From Reyranella sp. CPCC 100927 (GTDB taxonomy: Bacteria > Pseudomonadota > Alphaproteobacteria > Reyranellales > Reyranellaceae), in contig NZ_VOHA01000002.1 in the NCBI RefSeq assembly GCF_007859315.1, positions 310,001 through 374,000 on the forward strand: a stretch of 64,000 bases of DNA, written 5' to 3'. Under the pieces are notes generated by a model that had not been told where the DNA came from, searched no databases, and saw only the letters and a program-made list of their open reading frames with translations. Both the position numbers and the translations under genes were made by a program. The stretch's first letter is position 1. The number at the start of each line of letters is the position of its first letter. This document shows positions 26,200 through 34,655 of the stretch, piece by piece.

Positions 26200-26958
26200 C
26201 TACGCGACGCGCACCTCGACGTTCCCGACCCCGGCAAAAGCCACGCGGACCGCATCACCGGCTGCCAGCGGGAACTGCCGCACGAACGAACCGGCCATGA
26301 TGATGTCGCCGGCGCGGATGGCACGGCCGAACTGTGCCAGCTTGCCGGCCAGCCATACGACCGAGTTCAGGGGGTCGCCCAGCACGGCGGCACCAGTGCC
26401 CTCGGCCACCGTCTTGCCGTTCTGCTCGACGCGGCAGACGATCTCATCGAGCCGATTGTCGGCCAGCGGCACGGGCTCGCCGAGCACGACGGTTTTCTGC
26501 TGCGCGTTGTCGGCCATCGCCAACGCGATCTGGGCGCTGAGGTCGCCGCGCGTCTCGATGATCTCCAGCGCAGGATGCACACCGGCGACGGCAGCACGCG
26601 CCTGCGCCATCGTGACGGTGCCCGGCAGGCCTTGTCCCATCCTCATGCACAGCTCGCTCTCGAAGCCTGGCGCGATCAGGTCGGCGGACCGCAGCGTAGT
26701 GCCGCTGGGAACGCTCTCGAGGATGCAGCCGAACACCGGTTCGTGAAAGCCGAACTGCTCCTGGATCGGCTTGGCAGTCAGGCCGACCTTCCAGCCGATG
26801 TGGCTTTCGCCGGCGGCAACGCGCCGGTCGATCAGCCCGAGCTGGACCTGATAGGCTTCGCCCAGCGTCAGCCGGTCGAACCAGGCGCGCGGAAAATACT
26901 CGCGCCGAGTCCTCGCCTGCCAGAATTCCTCCACGACTGCCGTCGCATCGAAGGCCAT
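26200..26958 (-). CDS. 2-keto-4-pentenoate hydratase family protein (MhpD/HpaH type)
   Basis: 252 residues from MAFDATAVVEEFW, preceded by GGGAGA. Motifs of the fumarylacetoacetate-hydrolase/MhpD fold are visible: IGWKVGLTAKPIQEQFGF, PVFGCILE, APGFESELCMRM and HPALEIIETRGD, which hold the divalent metal and keto-acid. It would hydrate a 2-hydroxy-dienoate in a meta-cleavage-type aromatic pathway. No ring-cleavage enzyme is adjacent. The start lies 59 bases downstream of the glutathione reductase stop, with a perfect hairpin between them. Confidence 0.88.
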   Translation of the reverse strand: MAFDATAVVEEFWQARTRREYFPRAWFDRLTLGEAYQVQLGLIDRRVAAGESHIGWKVGLTAKPIQEQFGFHEPVFGCILESVPSGTTLRSADLIAPGFESELCMRMGQGLPGTVTMAQARAAVAGVHPALEIIETRGDLSAQIALAMADNAQQKTVVLGEPVPLADNRLDEIVCRVEQNGKTVAEGTGAAVLGDPLNSVVWLAGKLAQFGRAIRAGDIIMAGSFVRQFPLAAGDAVRVAFAGVGNVEVRVA

Positions 26959-26980
26959 GGCGTTCTCCCGTTGCGGTGAA

Positions 26981-27008
26981 CCCTCTCCCGCTTGCGCGCG
27001 GGAGAGGG
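26981..27008 (-). terminator. Perfect GC-rich hairpin between glutathione reductase and hydratase
   Basis: An 11-bp stem CCCTCTCCCGC/GCGGGAGAGGG with a 6-base loop, 9 bases from the reductase stop. No U-tract follows, so it may be an mRNA-stabilising or attenuating structure. Its arms are the same sequence type as repeat family 3. Confidence 0.4.
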
Positions 27009-27017
27009 CGAAGACTC

Positions 27018-28400
27018 CTACTCCGCTGCTTTCGCTGTCGGCGCTGGATCGGGACGGCGCGTGCGCATAGTGACGAACTCCTCGCCGGCCGTCGGGTGGA
27101 TGCCCACCGTGGCATCGAAGATCGCCTTGGTGGCGCCCGCCTTCACGGCGATCGCGATGCCCTGGATCAGTTCGGCGGCATCGTCGCCCACCATGTGCAC
27201 GCCCACCACGCGATCGGAAGCGGCATCGACCACCAGCTTCATGAACGTGCGCTGCTCGCGGCCCGACAAGGTGTACTTCATCGGCCGGAAGCGCGCGTCG
27301 TAGACGTGCACGTCGCCATACACCTGGCGCGCCTGCTCCTCGCCGAGGCCGACGGTCGCCAGCTGCGGCTGCGAGAAGACGGCCGACGGCACATCGCGAT
27401 GGTCGGGCTTGCGCGGGCGATTGCCGAACACCGTATCGGCGAAGCAATGCCCTTCCAGGATCGCCACCGGCGTCAGGTTCAGGCGGTTGGTGACATCGCC
27501 GACGGCATAGATGTTGTCCACCGTGGTGCGCGACCATTCGTCGACCGCCACGGCGCCGGCCTTGTCGAGATGCACGCCGACCTTCTCGAGGCCCAGGCCG
27601 GCCGTGTTGGGATGGCGGCCCGTGGCGTACATCACCACATCGGCGTCGATCGATGTGCCGTCGGCGAAGGTCGCCGTGATCGCGTTCCCGCCGCGTTGCA
27701 GGCGTGTGATCTGTGCGCCGGTGCGGAAGGCCACGCCCTTGGCGATCATGCCGTCCTGCACCGCCTGGCGGCATTCCTCGTCGAAACCCCGCAGCACGCG
27801 CTCGCGCCGGACCACCATCGTGACGTCGGCCCCCAGCCCGTTGAAGATGCCGGCGAACTCGACGGCGATGTAGCCGCCACCCACGATGACCACACGCTTA
27901 GGTAGTTCTTGTAGGTGGAATGCATCGTCGGAAACGATGGCGAGGTCGGCCCCCTCGATATCCGGCCGCCAGGGCCGCGCGCCGGTTGCCAGCAGGATCT
28001 TGTCGGCGGTCACCGTGCGCTCGCCGACCGCAATCGTGTGCGCGTCCATCAGGCGCCCACGGCCGACCACCAGGTCGACCTTGGCGCCCTTCAGCAGGTT
28101 CTTGTAGACGCCGTTCAGGCGCATGACCTCTTTCTGCACATTGTCGCGCAGGGTGGCCCAGTTGAAACTGGGATGCGCGATCGTCCAGCCATAGGCGGCG
28201 GCATCCTCGATGTCCTCCGACACGTGTGAGCCGTAGACCAGCAGCTTCTTGGGCACGCAGCCTCGGATCACGCAGGTACCGCCCACGAGGTCATCCTCGC
28301 AGATCCCGACGCGCGCGCCGTGACCGGCCGCAATACGGCTGGCCCGCACGCCGCCCGAACCGGCGCCGATGACAAAGAGATCGTAGTCAAAGCCCGCCAT
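27018..28400 (-). CDS. gor: Glutathione-disulfide reductase
   Basis: 460 residues. FAD-binding GAGSGGVRAS is followed by the redox-active disulfide GGTCVIRGCVPKKL, the NAD(P)-binding VVGGGYIAVEFAG with Arg residues downstream (VVRRERVLRGFD) that favour NADPH, and the C-terminal catalytic His-Glu GIHPTAGEE. It keeps glutathione reduced in the cytoplasm. The C-terminal tail PDPAPTAKAAE is a short extension. It is first in a two-gene unit with the MhpD-type hydratase. Confidence 0.95.
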   Translation of the reverse strand: MAGFDYDLFVIGAGSGGVRASRIAAGHGARVGICEDDLVGGTCVIRGCVPKKLLVYGSHVSEDIEDAAAYGWTIAHPSFNWATLRDNVQKEVMRLNGVYKNLLKGAKVDLVVGRGRLMDAHTIAVGERTVTADKILLATGARPWRPDIEGADLAIVSDDAFHLQELPKRVVIVGGGYIAVEFAGIFNGLGADVTMVVRRERVLRGFDEECRQAVQDGMIAKGVAFRTGAQITRLQRGGNAITATFADGTSIDADVVMYATGRHPNTAGLGLEKVGVHLDKAGAVAVDEWSRTTVDNIYAVGDVTNRLNLTPVAILEGHCFADTVFGNRPRKPDHRDVPSAVFSQPQLATVGLGEEQARQVYGDVHVYDARFRPMKYTLSGREQRTFMKLVVDAASDRVVGVHMVGDDAAELIQGIAIAVKAGATKAIFDATVGIHPTAGEEFVTMRTRRPDPAPTAKAAE

Positions 28401-28584
28401 GGGCTACTCCTATAAGTTGCATAACTATGCCGCAATATCGCCTGATTCGCGGCGTCTCATGACCTTGTCCGTAGATAACCATATCGGCACGAAAAGAAAA
28501 ACGTGAAGCCCGGGGGATACCGTGCCGCCAGTCCGCGTACCTCACCACAACGGGCCGCCCATCGGCCTCAGGGAGACTCCTGAC

Positions 28585-29124
28585 ATGTCCCGCACACGTT
28601 CGCTCATCGCCGTTCTGCTGGCCGCCACATCGCTGACGCTGACACCGGCGCTGGCCCAGGACACGACCAAGCCGGCAGCCAAGCCGGATCGCACCACGCA
28701 GCAGCGCGCCGCTTTTGACCGCCTGGACGCCAACAAGGACGGTTTCGTCGATCGCGACGAATCACACGTCGCCCGCGAAGCGATCTTCGCCCGCCTCGAC
28801 GTCAACAAGGATGGCCGCCTGACGGTCGACGAACTGATGGGATCGCAACGCGCCCGCCGCCAGCCGCCGAAGAGTCAGGATGGCGGTATCAACGCAACCG
28901 ATGCCACCAAGCCGGCCACCGACAGCCGCCGCACCCGCGCCGACCGCTTGCTGCAGCGCCTCGACAGTGACAAGGACGGCGTGGTCAGTCGCGCCGAGTG
29001 GCTCGCCGGCGACGATACCCGCTTCGACCGCTGCGATGCCAACAAGGACGGCAAGCTGGCCTTCGGTGAATGCAAGATGGCGCAGGCGACGCGCGGCGAC
29101 CGGCGTAACCCCACTGCCCGTTAG
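28585..29124 (+). CDS. Secreted EF-hand protein with four calcium-binding loops
   Basis: 179 residues from MSRTRSLIAV, preceded by GGGAGA. A Sec signal peptide ends at ALAQ (about 25). Four DxDxDG-type loops start near residues 48 (DANKDGFVDRDE), 72 (DVNKDGRLTVDE), 127 (DSDKDGVVSRAE) and 151 (DANKDGKLAFGE). It should bind calcium in the periplasm. It is convergent with the binding-protein array, and a second EF-hand protein lies at the other end of that array. No enzyme domain is visible. Confidence 0.9.
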   Translation: MSRTRSLIAVLLAATSLTLTPALAQDTTKPAAKPDRTTQQRAAFDRLDANKDGFVDRDESHVAREAIFARLDVNKDGRLTVDELMGSQRARRQPPKSQDGGINATDATKPATDSRRTRADRLLQRLDSDKDGVVSRAEWLAGDDTRFDRCDANKDGKLAFGECKMAQATRGDRRNPTAR

Positions 29125-29137
29125 CCCCGCGTCTCCA

Positions 29138-29185
29138 CCAACGCGGCTGTCCGAGGGTCTCCGGGCAGCCGCGTTGGACTTTTCT
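29138..29185. terminator. Intrinsic terminator between the EF-hand gene and binding protein 1
   Basis: A 12-bp stem CCAACGCGGCTG (29138-29149)/CAGCCGCGTTGG (29166-29177) is followed on the plus strand by ACTTTTCT. It ends the EF-hand transcript and may serve the convergent binding-protein operon too. Confidence 0.8.
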
Positions 29186-29201
29186 GCCGGGTGCTGTCCG
29201 G

Positions 29202-30425
29202 TTACTCGCTTTCGTTCGTGAGCACGTCGCCGAACAACTCCCAGGTCTCGCCCTGGAAGCGTTGCAGACGCACCGACTGGATCGGATAGAAGTCGGTCGC
29301 GCTGGTATTGATCTTGATGCCCGGCAGCAACAGCGGCACCTCGAGGTCGCGCATGCTGGCCGCCTGTTTCATGACGTTGGCGCGCGTCAGTTCGTTGCCG
29401 CAGCGCTTGAGCACCTCGCGCATGGTGGCCGAGACGGCGTAGGCATAGACATTGAAGGCATCGGCGAGGTTGGCGCCGGGATTGTACTTCGCCATCCAGG
29501 CCTTCCACTGGACGAAGTCGGGCGCGGTCTCCCACTGCTTGTCCGACGGGTCCTTCAGGTAGGCGGCCGTGATGATGCCCTGGCTGTTGTCGTAGCCGGC
29601 GGGCTTCAGCACCGACGTCACCGACGCCGAGACGTTGGCGAGATAGAACGCCTCGGGCTTCCAGCCCAGTTCGGCCGCCTTGCGAATGGCCTGTGCGGCG
29701 GCCTTGGGCGCGGCGTCGTTGAAGAAGACGTTGGCGCCGGAGTTCTTGAGCTGAATGACCTGCGAGTCGACCGTCGGATCGGTGACTTCGTAGCTGACCG
29801 AAGCCACGACCAGCTTCTCGTTCTCCTTGCCCAGGCCCTTCATGAAGCCGGCGACGTAGTCCTTCCCCGAATCGTCGTTCTGCCACAGGATGGCGATCTT
29901 CGGATTCTTCACCGTGGCCAGGATGTGCTTGGCGTAGATGCCGGCCTCGGTGGCGTAGTCGGGCTGCCAGCCCATCGTCCACGGGAAGTTCTTGGGGTCG
30001 CCCCACTTCGAAGCGCCGGTGGCAACGAAGAGCTGCGGCACCTTCTTGGCGTTCATGTACTTGTGGACCGCCGTGTTGGTCGGCGTGCCCAGCAGCTGGA
30101 AGATCGCCAGGACCTGATCCTCCTCGACCAGCTTGCGCACCAGCTCCACCGTCTTGGGTGTCGAATAGCCGTCGTCGTAGGTGAGGAAGTTCACCTTGCG
30201 GCCGTTGATGCCGCCCTCGGCATTGACCATGGCCCAGTAGGCCTTGATCGCCTGGCCAATGGCGCCATAGGCCGAGAGCGGACCGCTATAGGGATTGGTG
30301 TGGCCGAGCTTGATCTCGGTGTCGGACGCGCCGGAATCGTATTTCTTCTGGGCGCTCGCCATGCGCGGCGCCAACGCCAGCGCCGATGCGCCGGCAACCA
30401 CAGTCCTGCGGGTGATCCTCGCCAC
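29202..30425 (-). CDS. LivJ-type ABC substrate-binding protein 1 (most divergent of six)
   Basis: 407 residues from a GTG preceded by GGGAGG at 7-base spacing. The Tat-like signal RITRRTVVAGASALALA is processed after ASAQ. It is a periplasmic type I binding protein of the branched-chain amino-acid family, with the ligand loop HTNPYSGPLSAYG and FVATGASKWGDPKNFPWTMG. It differs from the other five in the signal (TVVAG instead of GFVGG), in QKKYDSG at the mature N-terminus, and in AYWAMVNAEGG. It is the last gene of the livGFHM-SBP array. Confidence 0.93.
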   Translation of the reverse strand: MARITRRTVVAGASALALAPRMASAQKKYDSGASDTEIKLGHTNPYSGPLSAYGAIGQAIKAYWAMVNAEGGINGRKVNFLTYDDGYSTPKTVELVRKLVEEDQVLAIFQLLGTPTNTAVHKYMNAKKVPQLFVATGASKWGDPKNFPWTMGWQPDYATEAGIYAKHILATVKNPKIAILWQNDDSGKDYVAGFMKGLGKENEKLVVASVSYEVTDPTVDSQVIQLKNSGANVFFNDAAPKAAAQAIRKAAELGWKPEAFYLANVSASVTSVLKPAGYDNSQGIITAAYLKDPSDKQWETAPDFVQWKAWMAKYNPGANLADAFNVYAYAVSATMREVLKRCGNELTRANVMKQAASMRDLEVPLLLPGIKINTSATDFYPIQSVRLQRFQGETWELFGDVLTNESE

Positions 30426-30520
30426 GTCTGTCCTCCCTGAGCGGCAGCCATCGATACGACTGCCGGAAGCTTGCATCGGCGCGAAGTAACAACCAAGACA
30501 TGGCTTTCGCAGGGCGAATG

Positions 30521-30555
30521 CCGGGAGCGCGGCACATCACGTCCGCGCTCCCCGG
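30521..30555. repeat. Minimal copy of palindromic repeat family 2
   Basis: CCGGGAGCGCGG (30521-30532) and CCGCGCTCCCCGG (30543-30555) form a hairpin with a 10-base loop, between binding-protein genes 2 and 1. It may be the core unit of the larger family-2 elements or a simple mRNA-stabilising hairpin. Confidence 0.55.
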
Positions 30556-30570
30556 TGTCGAAACGAACGA

Positions 30571-31794
30571 TCAGGCGCTTTCGGCCGCCAGAACGTCGCC
30601 GAACAGCTCCCAGGTCTCGCCCTTGAAGCGCTGCAGGCGCACGGCCTGAATGGGATAGAAGTCGGTCGGGCTGGTGCTGACGGAGATGCCAGGCAGCAGC
30701 AACGGCAGTTTGAGCTTCTGATGGTTGGCGGCCTGCCGCATCAGGTTTTCGCGCGTGAGCTCATTGCCGCACTTCTTCAGCGTCTCGTGCATGGTGAACG
30801 AGACAGCAAAGGCATAGACGTAGTTCACGTCCTGGACGTTGCCGCCGGGATTGTACTTGGCCATCCATTCCCGCCACATCTTCATGTCGGCATCGTCATC
30901 CCACTGCTTGTCGGTGGGATCCTTGAGGTACGCGGCCGTGATGACGCCCTGCACGTTCTCGAACCCGGCGGGCTTCATCGTCGTCGACACCTGGCCGGAC
31001 ACGTTGTTCAAGTACTGGACCGGCCTCCAGCCGATCTCCGCCGCCTTGCGCATCGCCTGGGCGGCAAACTTGGGGATGGCGATGTTGAAGAAGACGTTGG
31101 TGCCGGCGTCCTTGAGCTGGATGACCTGCGAGTCGACCGTCGGATCGGTCACCTCGTACGTCACGTGCTTGACGATCTTGCCGACGTCCTTGCCCAGCCC
31201 CTCGCGGAAGCCGTCATAGTAGTCCTTGCCGTAGTCGTCGTTCTGCATCAGCACGGCGATCTTCGGATCCTTCACGTTGGCCAGGATGTGCTTGGCGTAG
31301 ATCACGCCTTCGGTGTGGTAGTCGGGCTGGAATCCCATGGTCCACGGGAACTCCTTGGGCTTGCCCCACTTCGAGGCGCCCGTCGCGACGAACAGGTGCG
31401 GCACCTTCTTGAGGTTCATGTACTTGTGGATCGCCGTGTTGGTGGGCGTTCCCAGGGTATTGAAGGTGCACAGCACCTTCTCCTGCTCGACGAGCTGACG
31501 CACCACCTCGACGGTCTTGGGTGGACTGTAGCCGTCGTCCAAGGTGATGAATCTCACCTTGCGCCCGTTGATACCGCCCTGGTCGTTGACCATGCGCCAG
31601 TATCCGTCGATCGCCTTGCCGATCACGCCATAAGACGATGCCGGCCCGCTGTACGGATTGGTGTGGCCGATCTTGATCTCGGTATCGCTGGCACCGTCGT
31701 CGTACTTGCCCTTCTGTGCCCGTACGGCGCCACCGGCAAGCAATACAGTTGCAGCAGACACGCCTCCCACGAAACCACGTCTCGTTGTGCTCAT
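30571..31794 (-). CDS. LivJ-type ABC substrate-binding protein 2
   Basis: 407 residues. The Tat signal MSTTRRGFVGGVSAATVLLAGGAVRAQ is followed by the mature start KGKYDDGASDTEIKIG. Ligand loop HTNPYSGPASSYG. It uniquely has TMGFQPDYHTE where its sisters read TMGWQPDY, and FFNIAIPKFAAQA in the distal lobe, so it may bind a different ligand. The upstream leader (31815-31850) is shared with copies 4 and 5, showing that duplication included the 5' region. Confidence 0.94.
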   Translation of the reverse strand: MSTTRRGFVGGVSAATVLLAGGAVRAQKGKYDDGASDTEIKIGHTNPYSGPASSYGVIGKAIDGYWRMVNDQGGINGRKVRFITLDDGYSPPKTVEVVRQLVEQEKVLCTFNTLGTPTNTAIHKYMNLKKVPHLFVATGASKWGKPKEFPWTMGFQPDYHTEGVIYAKHILANVKDPKIAVLMQNDDYGKDYYDGFREGLGKDVGKIVKHVTYEVTDPTVDSQVIQLKDAGTNVFFNIAIPKFAAQAMRKAAEIGWRPVQYLNNVSGQVSTTMKPAGFENVQGVITAAYLKDPTDKQWDDDADMKMWREWMAKYNPGGNVQDVNYVYAFAVSFTMHETLKKCGNELTRENLMRQAANHQKLKLPLLLPGISVSTSPTDFYPIQAVRLQRFKGETWELFGDVLAAESA

Positions 31795-31814
31795 GGTTGA
31801 AGACCTCCCGTAAA

Positions 31815-31850
31815 CGCCGGGACTTCCGCCCGGTACACGGGAAGGATGCT
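31815..31850 (-). promoter_or_regulatory. Conserved leader upstream of binding-protein gene 2
   Basis: On the plus strand this reads CGCCGGGACTTCCGCCCGGT, then ACACGGGAAGGATGC. It contains a CCGGGCGG...CCCGG dyad. Nearly the same block precedes copy 5 and a looser version precedes copy 4, each 20-40 bases before the start codon. It may be a promoter, operator or leader hairpin retained during gene duplication. Confidence 0.5.
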
Positions 31851-31987
31851 GCTATTCACGCATGTCGGAAAGCGGAATTCCGGAATGCGATAGCCAAAAA
31901 CCATCCAGATACGCCGCATCGTTGCGCCGGCGGCGGAGGTCGCCAGGTCCGTTCTGACGACCTCCTTTTGGTTGTATTCGGATCAGG

Positions 31988-33208
31988 CTAGGCGCTCTCG
32001 TTGGACATGACGTCGCCGAACAGCTCCCAGGTCTCGCCCTTGAAGCGTTGCAGGCGCACCGACTGGATGGGGTAGAAGTCGGTCGGACTGGTGTTGACGG
32101 TAATACCCGGCAACAAGAGCGGAATGGCCACCTTCTTGAGATTGCCGGCCTGCTTGATGACGTTGTCGCGCGTGAGGTCGTTGCCGCACTGCTCCAGAAC
32201 CTTGTGCAGGGTCGACGAGACCGCATACCCGTAAACGTTGTTGTTGTCGGCGAGATTGGCACCGGGAAGATACTTGGCCATCCAGTCGCGCCACGTCTTC
32301 ATGTCGGGGGCATCGTCCCACTGCTTGTCGGTCGGATCCTTCATGTAGGCCGCCGTGATGATGCCCTGGCTGGCCTCGAAGCCGGCCGGCTTCATCACCG
32401 AGGCCACCGAGACCGAGACGTTGTTGAGGTACTGTACCGGTTTCCAGCCGATATCGGCGGCCTTGCGGATCGCCTGCGCCGCAGCCTTCGGCGACGTGAT
32501 ATTGAAGAAGACGTCGGCGCCGGAGTCCTTGAGCTGGATGATCTGCGAATCGACTGTTGGATCGGTCACCTCGAAGGTTACCGCCCTGACGATCCTGCCG
32601 ACGTCCTTGCCCAGCCCTTCGCGGAAGCCCTCGTAGTAGTCCTTGCCGTAATCGTCGTTCTGCATCAGCACGCCGATCTTCGGTTCCTTGATCGTCGCCA
32701 CGATGTGCTTGCCGTAGATCACCGCTTCGGTGTGGTAGTCGGGCTGCCAGCCCATCGTCCACGGGAACTCCTTGGGCTTGCCCCACTTCGAAGCGCCAGT
32801 GGCCAGGAACAGATGCGGCACCTTCTTCTGGTTCATGTACTTGTGGATCGCCGTATTGGTCGGCGTGCCCAGCGTGTTGAACAGGGCCAGCACTTTTTCC
32901 TGCTCGACCAGTTGGCGCACCAGTTCCACGGTCTTGGGCGGGCTGTAGCCATCGTCAAGCGAGATGAACCGGACCTTGCGGCCATTGACGCCGCCCTGGT
33001 CGTTCACCGCCTTCCAGTAGGCATCGATCGCCTTGCCGATGGCGCCGTAGCTGGAGGCCGGGCCGCTATAGGGTATGCAGTTGCCGATCTTGATCTCGGT
33101 GTCATTGGCACCGACATCGTACTTGCCTTTCTGGGCATACGCCGCGCCACCGCTCAACAACGCCGCAGCCGAAACACCACCGACAAAACCACGCCTCGTT
33201 GTTCTCAT
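31988..33208 (-). CDS. LivJ-type ABC substrate-binding protein 3, with altered ligand loop
   Basis: 406 residues from MRTTRRGFVGGVSAAALLSGGAAYAQ (Tat-type signal). The usual HTNPYSGP loop, which lines the ligand pocket in LivJ-like proteins, reads NCIPYSGPASSYG here, a change seen in none of the other five. The distal motif is VFFNITSPKAAAQA. This is the copy most likely to have a new specificity. A hairpin GGAGGTCG/CGACCTCC (about 31934-31966) lies downstream of its stop, but with the U-tract on the other strand. Confidence 0.93.
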   Translation of the reverse strand: MRTTRRGFVGGVSAAALLSGGAAYAQKGKYDVGANDTEIKIGNCIPYSGPASSYGAIGKAIDAYWKAVNDQGGVNGRKVRFISLDDGYSPPKTVELVRQLVEQEKVLALFNTLGTPTNTAIHKYMNQKKVPHLFLATGASKWGKPKEFPWTMGWQPDYHTEAVIYGKHIVATIKEPKIGVLMQNDDYGKDYYEGFREGLGKDVGRIVRAVTFEVTDPTVDSQIIQLKDSGADVFFNITSPKAAAQAIRKAADIGWKPVQYLNNVSVSVASVMKPAGFEASQGIITAAYMKDPTDKQWDDAPDMKTWRDWMAKYLPGANLADNNNVYGYAVSSTLHKVLEQCGNDLTRDNVIKQAGNLKKVAIPLLLPGITVNTSPTDFYPIQSVRLQRFKGETWELFGDVMSNESA

Positions 33209-33270
33209 GTCAATTCTCCTCCCGACGATCACCGCGGGATGCGGCGACCGTTCTGAACCCGCAATTGCAT

Positions 33271-34500
33271 CTACGCGCTTTCGCTCGACATCACCTCTCC
33301 GAACAGCTCCCAGGACTCGCCTTTGAACTGCGCCAGCCGGACCGACTGGATGGGATAGAAGTCGGTCGGACTGGTGTTGACGGTGATGCCCGGCAGCAGC
33401 AACGGCACTTTCAACTTCTTGAGGCTCGCCGCCTGCTTCATCAGGTTGGCGCGCGTCAGTTCGTTGCCGCATTGCTCCAGCGTCTTGCCCATCGTGTAGG
33501 AGACCGCATAGGCAAATACATTGTTGATGTCGGCGACATTGGCGCCGGGATTGTATTTCGCCATCCACGCGCGCCACGCCTTCATGTCGTCATCGTTGTC
33601 GAACTGCTTGTCCGTGGGATCCTTCAGGTAGGAGGCGGTGATGATGTTCTGGCTGTTTTCGAAGCCAGCCGGTTTCATCACCGTCGCCACCGAGACGGAC
33701 ACGCTGTTCAGGTAGTGCGCCGGTTTCCAGCCGATCTCCGCAGCCCTGCGAATGGACTGCGCCGCGAACTTCGGCGTCGTGATGTTGAAGAAGGCGTTGG
33801 CGCCCGAGTCCTTGAGCTGGATGACCTGCGAATCGACGGTCGGATCGGTCACCTCGTACGTCGCATGCTTGACGATCTTGCCGACGTCCTTGCCGAGCCC
33901 AGCACGCAGCCCCTCGTAGTAGTCCTTGCCGTAGTCGTCGTTCTGCATCAGCACGGCGATCTTGGGGTCCTTCACGTTGGCCAGGATGTGCTTGGCGTAG
34001 ATCACACCCTCGGTGTGATAGTCGGGCTGCCAGCCCATCGTCCACGGGAACTCCTTGGGGTTGCCCCACTTGGAGGCGCCGGTCGACAGAAAGAGATGGG
34101 GGATCTTCTTCAGGTTCACGTACTTGTGGATCGCCGTGTTGGTCGGTGTGCCCAGAGGGTTGAACAGGCACAGCACCTTCTCCTGCTCGACGAGCTGACG
34201 CACGACCTCGACGGTCTTGGGTGGGCTGTAGCCGTCGTCCAAGGTGATGAACTTCACCTTGCGGCCATTGATGCCACCTGTGTCGTTCACCATCCGCCAG
34301 TAGGCTTCCTCGGCCTTGCCGATGACACCGTAGGCCGACGCCGGCCCGCTGTAGGGATTGGTGTGGCCAATCTTGATTTCGGTGTCGCTGGCGCCCTCGT
34401 CGTATTTGCCCTTCTGCGCCTGCGCCTGCGCCGCGCCACCAGCCAGCAGCGCTGCCGTTGCCGACGCACCTCCCACAAAACCACGCCGTGTCGTTTTCAT
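33271..34500 (-). CDS. LivJ-type ABC substrate-binding protein 4
   Basis: 409 residues from MKTTRRGFVGGASATAALLAGGAAQAQAQ. It shares GKAEEAYWRMVND with copy 5, against GKAID-type sequences in copies 2, 3 and 6, marking 4 and 5 as the closest pair. Ligand loop HTNPYSGPASAYG. Variants of its own are the C-terminal QFKGESWELFGEVMSSESA and LFNPLGTPTNTAIHKYVNLKKIPHLFLSTGASKWG. It probably shares the LivHMGF membrane complex with its sisters. Confidence 0.94.
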   Translation of the reverse strand: MKTTRRGFVGGASATAALLAGGAAQAQAQKGKYDEGASDTEIKIGHTNPYSGPASAYGVIGKAEEAYWRMVNDTGGINGRKVKFITLDDGYSPPKTVEVVRQLVEQEKVLCLFNPLGTPTNTAIHKYVNLKKIPHLFLSTGASKWGNPKEFPWTMGWQPDYHTEGVIYAKHILANVKDPKIAVLMQNDDYGKDYYEGLRAGLGKDVGKIVKHATYEVTDPTVDSQVIQLKDSGANAFFNITTPKFAAQSIRRAAEIGWKPAHYLNSVSVSVATVMKPAGFENSQNIITASYLKDPTDKQFDNDDDMKAWRAWMAKYNPGANVADINNVFAYAVSYTMGKTLEQCGNELTRANLMKQAASLKKLKVPLLLPGITVNTSPTDFYPIQSVRLAQFKGESWELFGEVMSSESA

Positions 34501-34520
34501 ATCGTCATTCCTCCCAATCA

Positions 34521-34556
34521 CGCCGGGACTTGTGCCCAGTCCATCGAAAAGGATGC
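34521..34556 (-). promoter_or_regulatory. Conserved leader upstream of binding-protein gene 4 (diverged)
   Basis: CGCCGGGACTTGTGCCCAGT, then GAAAAGGATGC, aligns with the leaders of copies 2 and 5 but has lost the CCGGG arm of the dyad. Confidence 0.4.
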
Positions 34557-34600
34557 GGCGATTTTAAACGGCCGGAAAGCTTTTCCTGGCCGCCTGTCAT

Positions 34601-34636
34601 AGAAGAAAAGCAGCCGCCGTCTGACACGGCGGCTGC
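34601..34636 (-). terminator. Intrinsic terminator after binding-protein gene 5
   Basis: On the minus strand an 11-bp perfect stem GCAGCCGCCGT/ACGGCGGCTGC with a 5-base loop is followed by TTTTCTTCT. A second hairpin with CGGCC/GGCCG ends and a TTTAAAA tail (34561-34592) lies just beyond. Copies 5 and 6 may thus be transcribed more than copies 1-4 unless internal promoters exist. Confidence 0.8.
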
Positions 34637-34655
34637 CTGGAATCCGTGACGAATT

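Noticed and set aside
31934-31966. Hairpin GGAGGTCG/CGACCTCC as terminator of binding-protein gene 3
   Set aside because: The T-run follows the hairpin on the plus strand, the wrong direction for the minus-strand genes, and no plus-strand gene precedes it.
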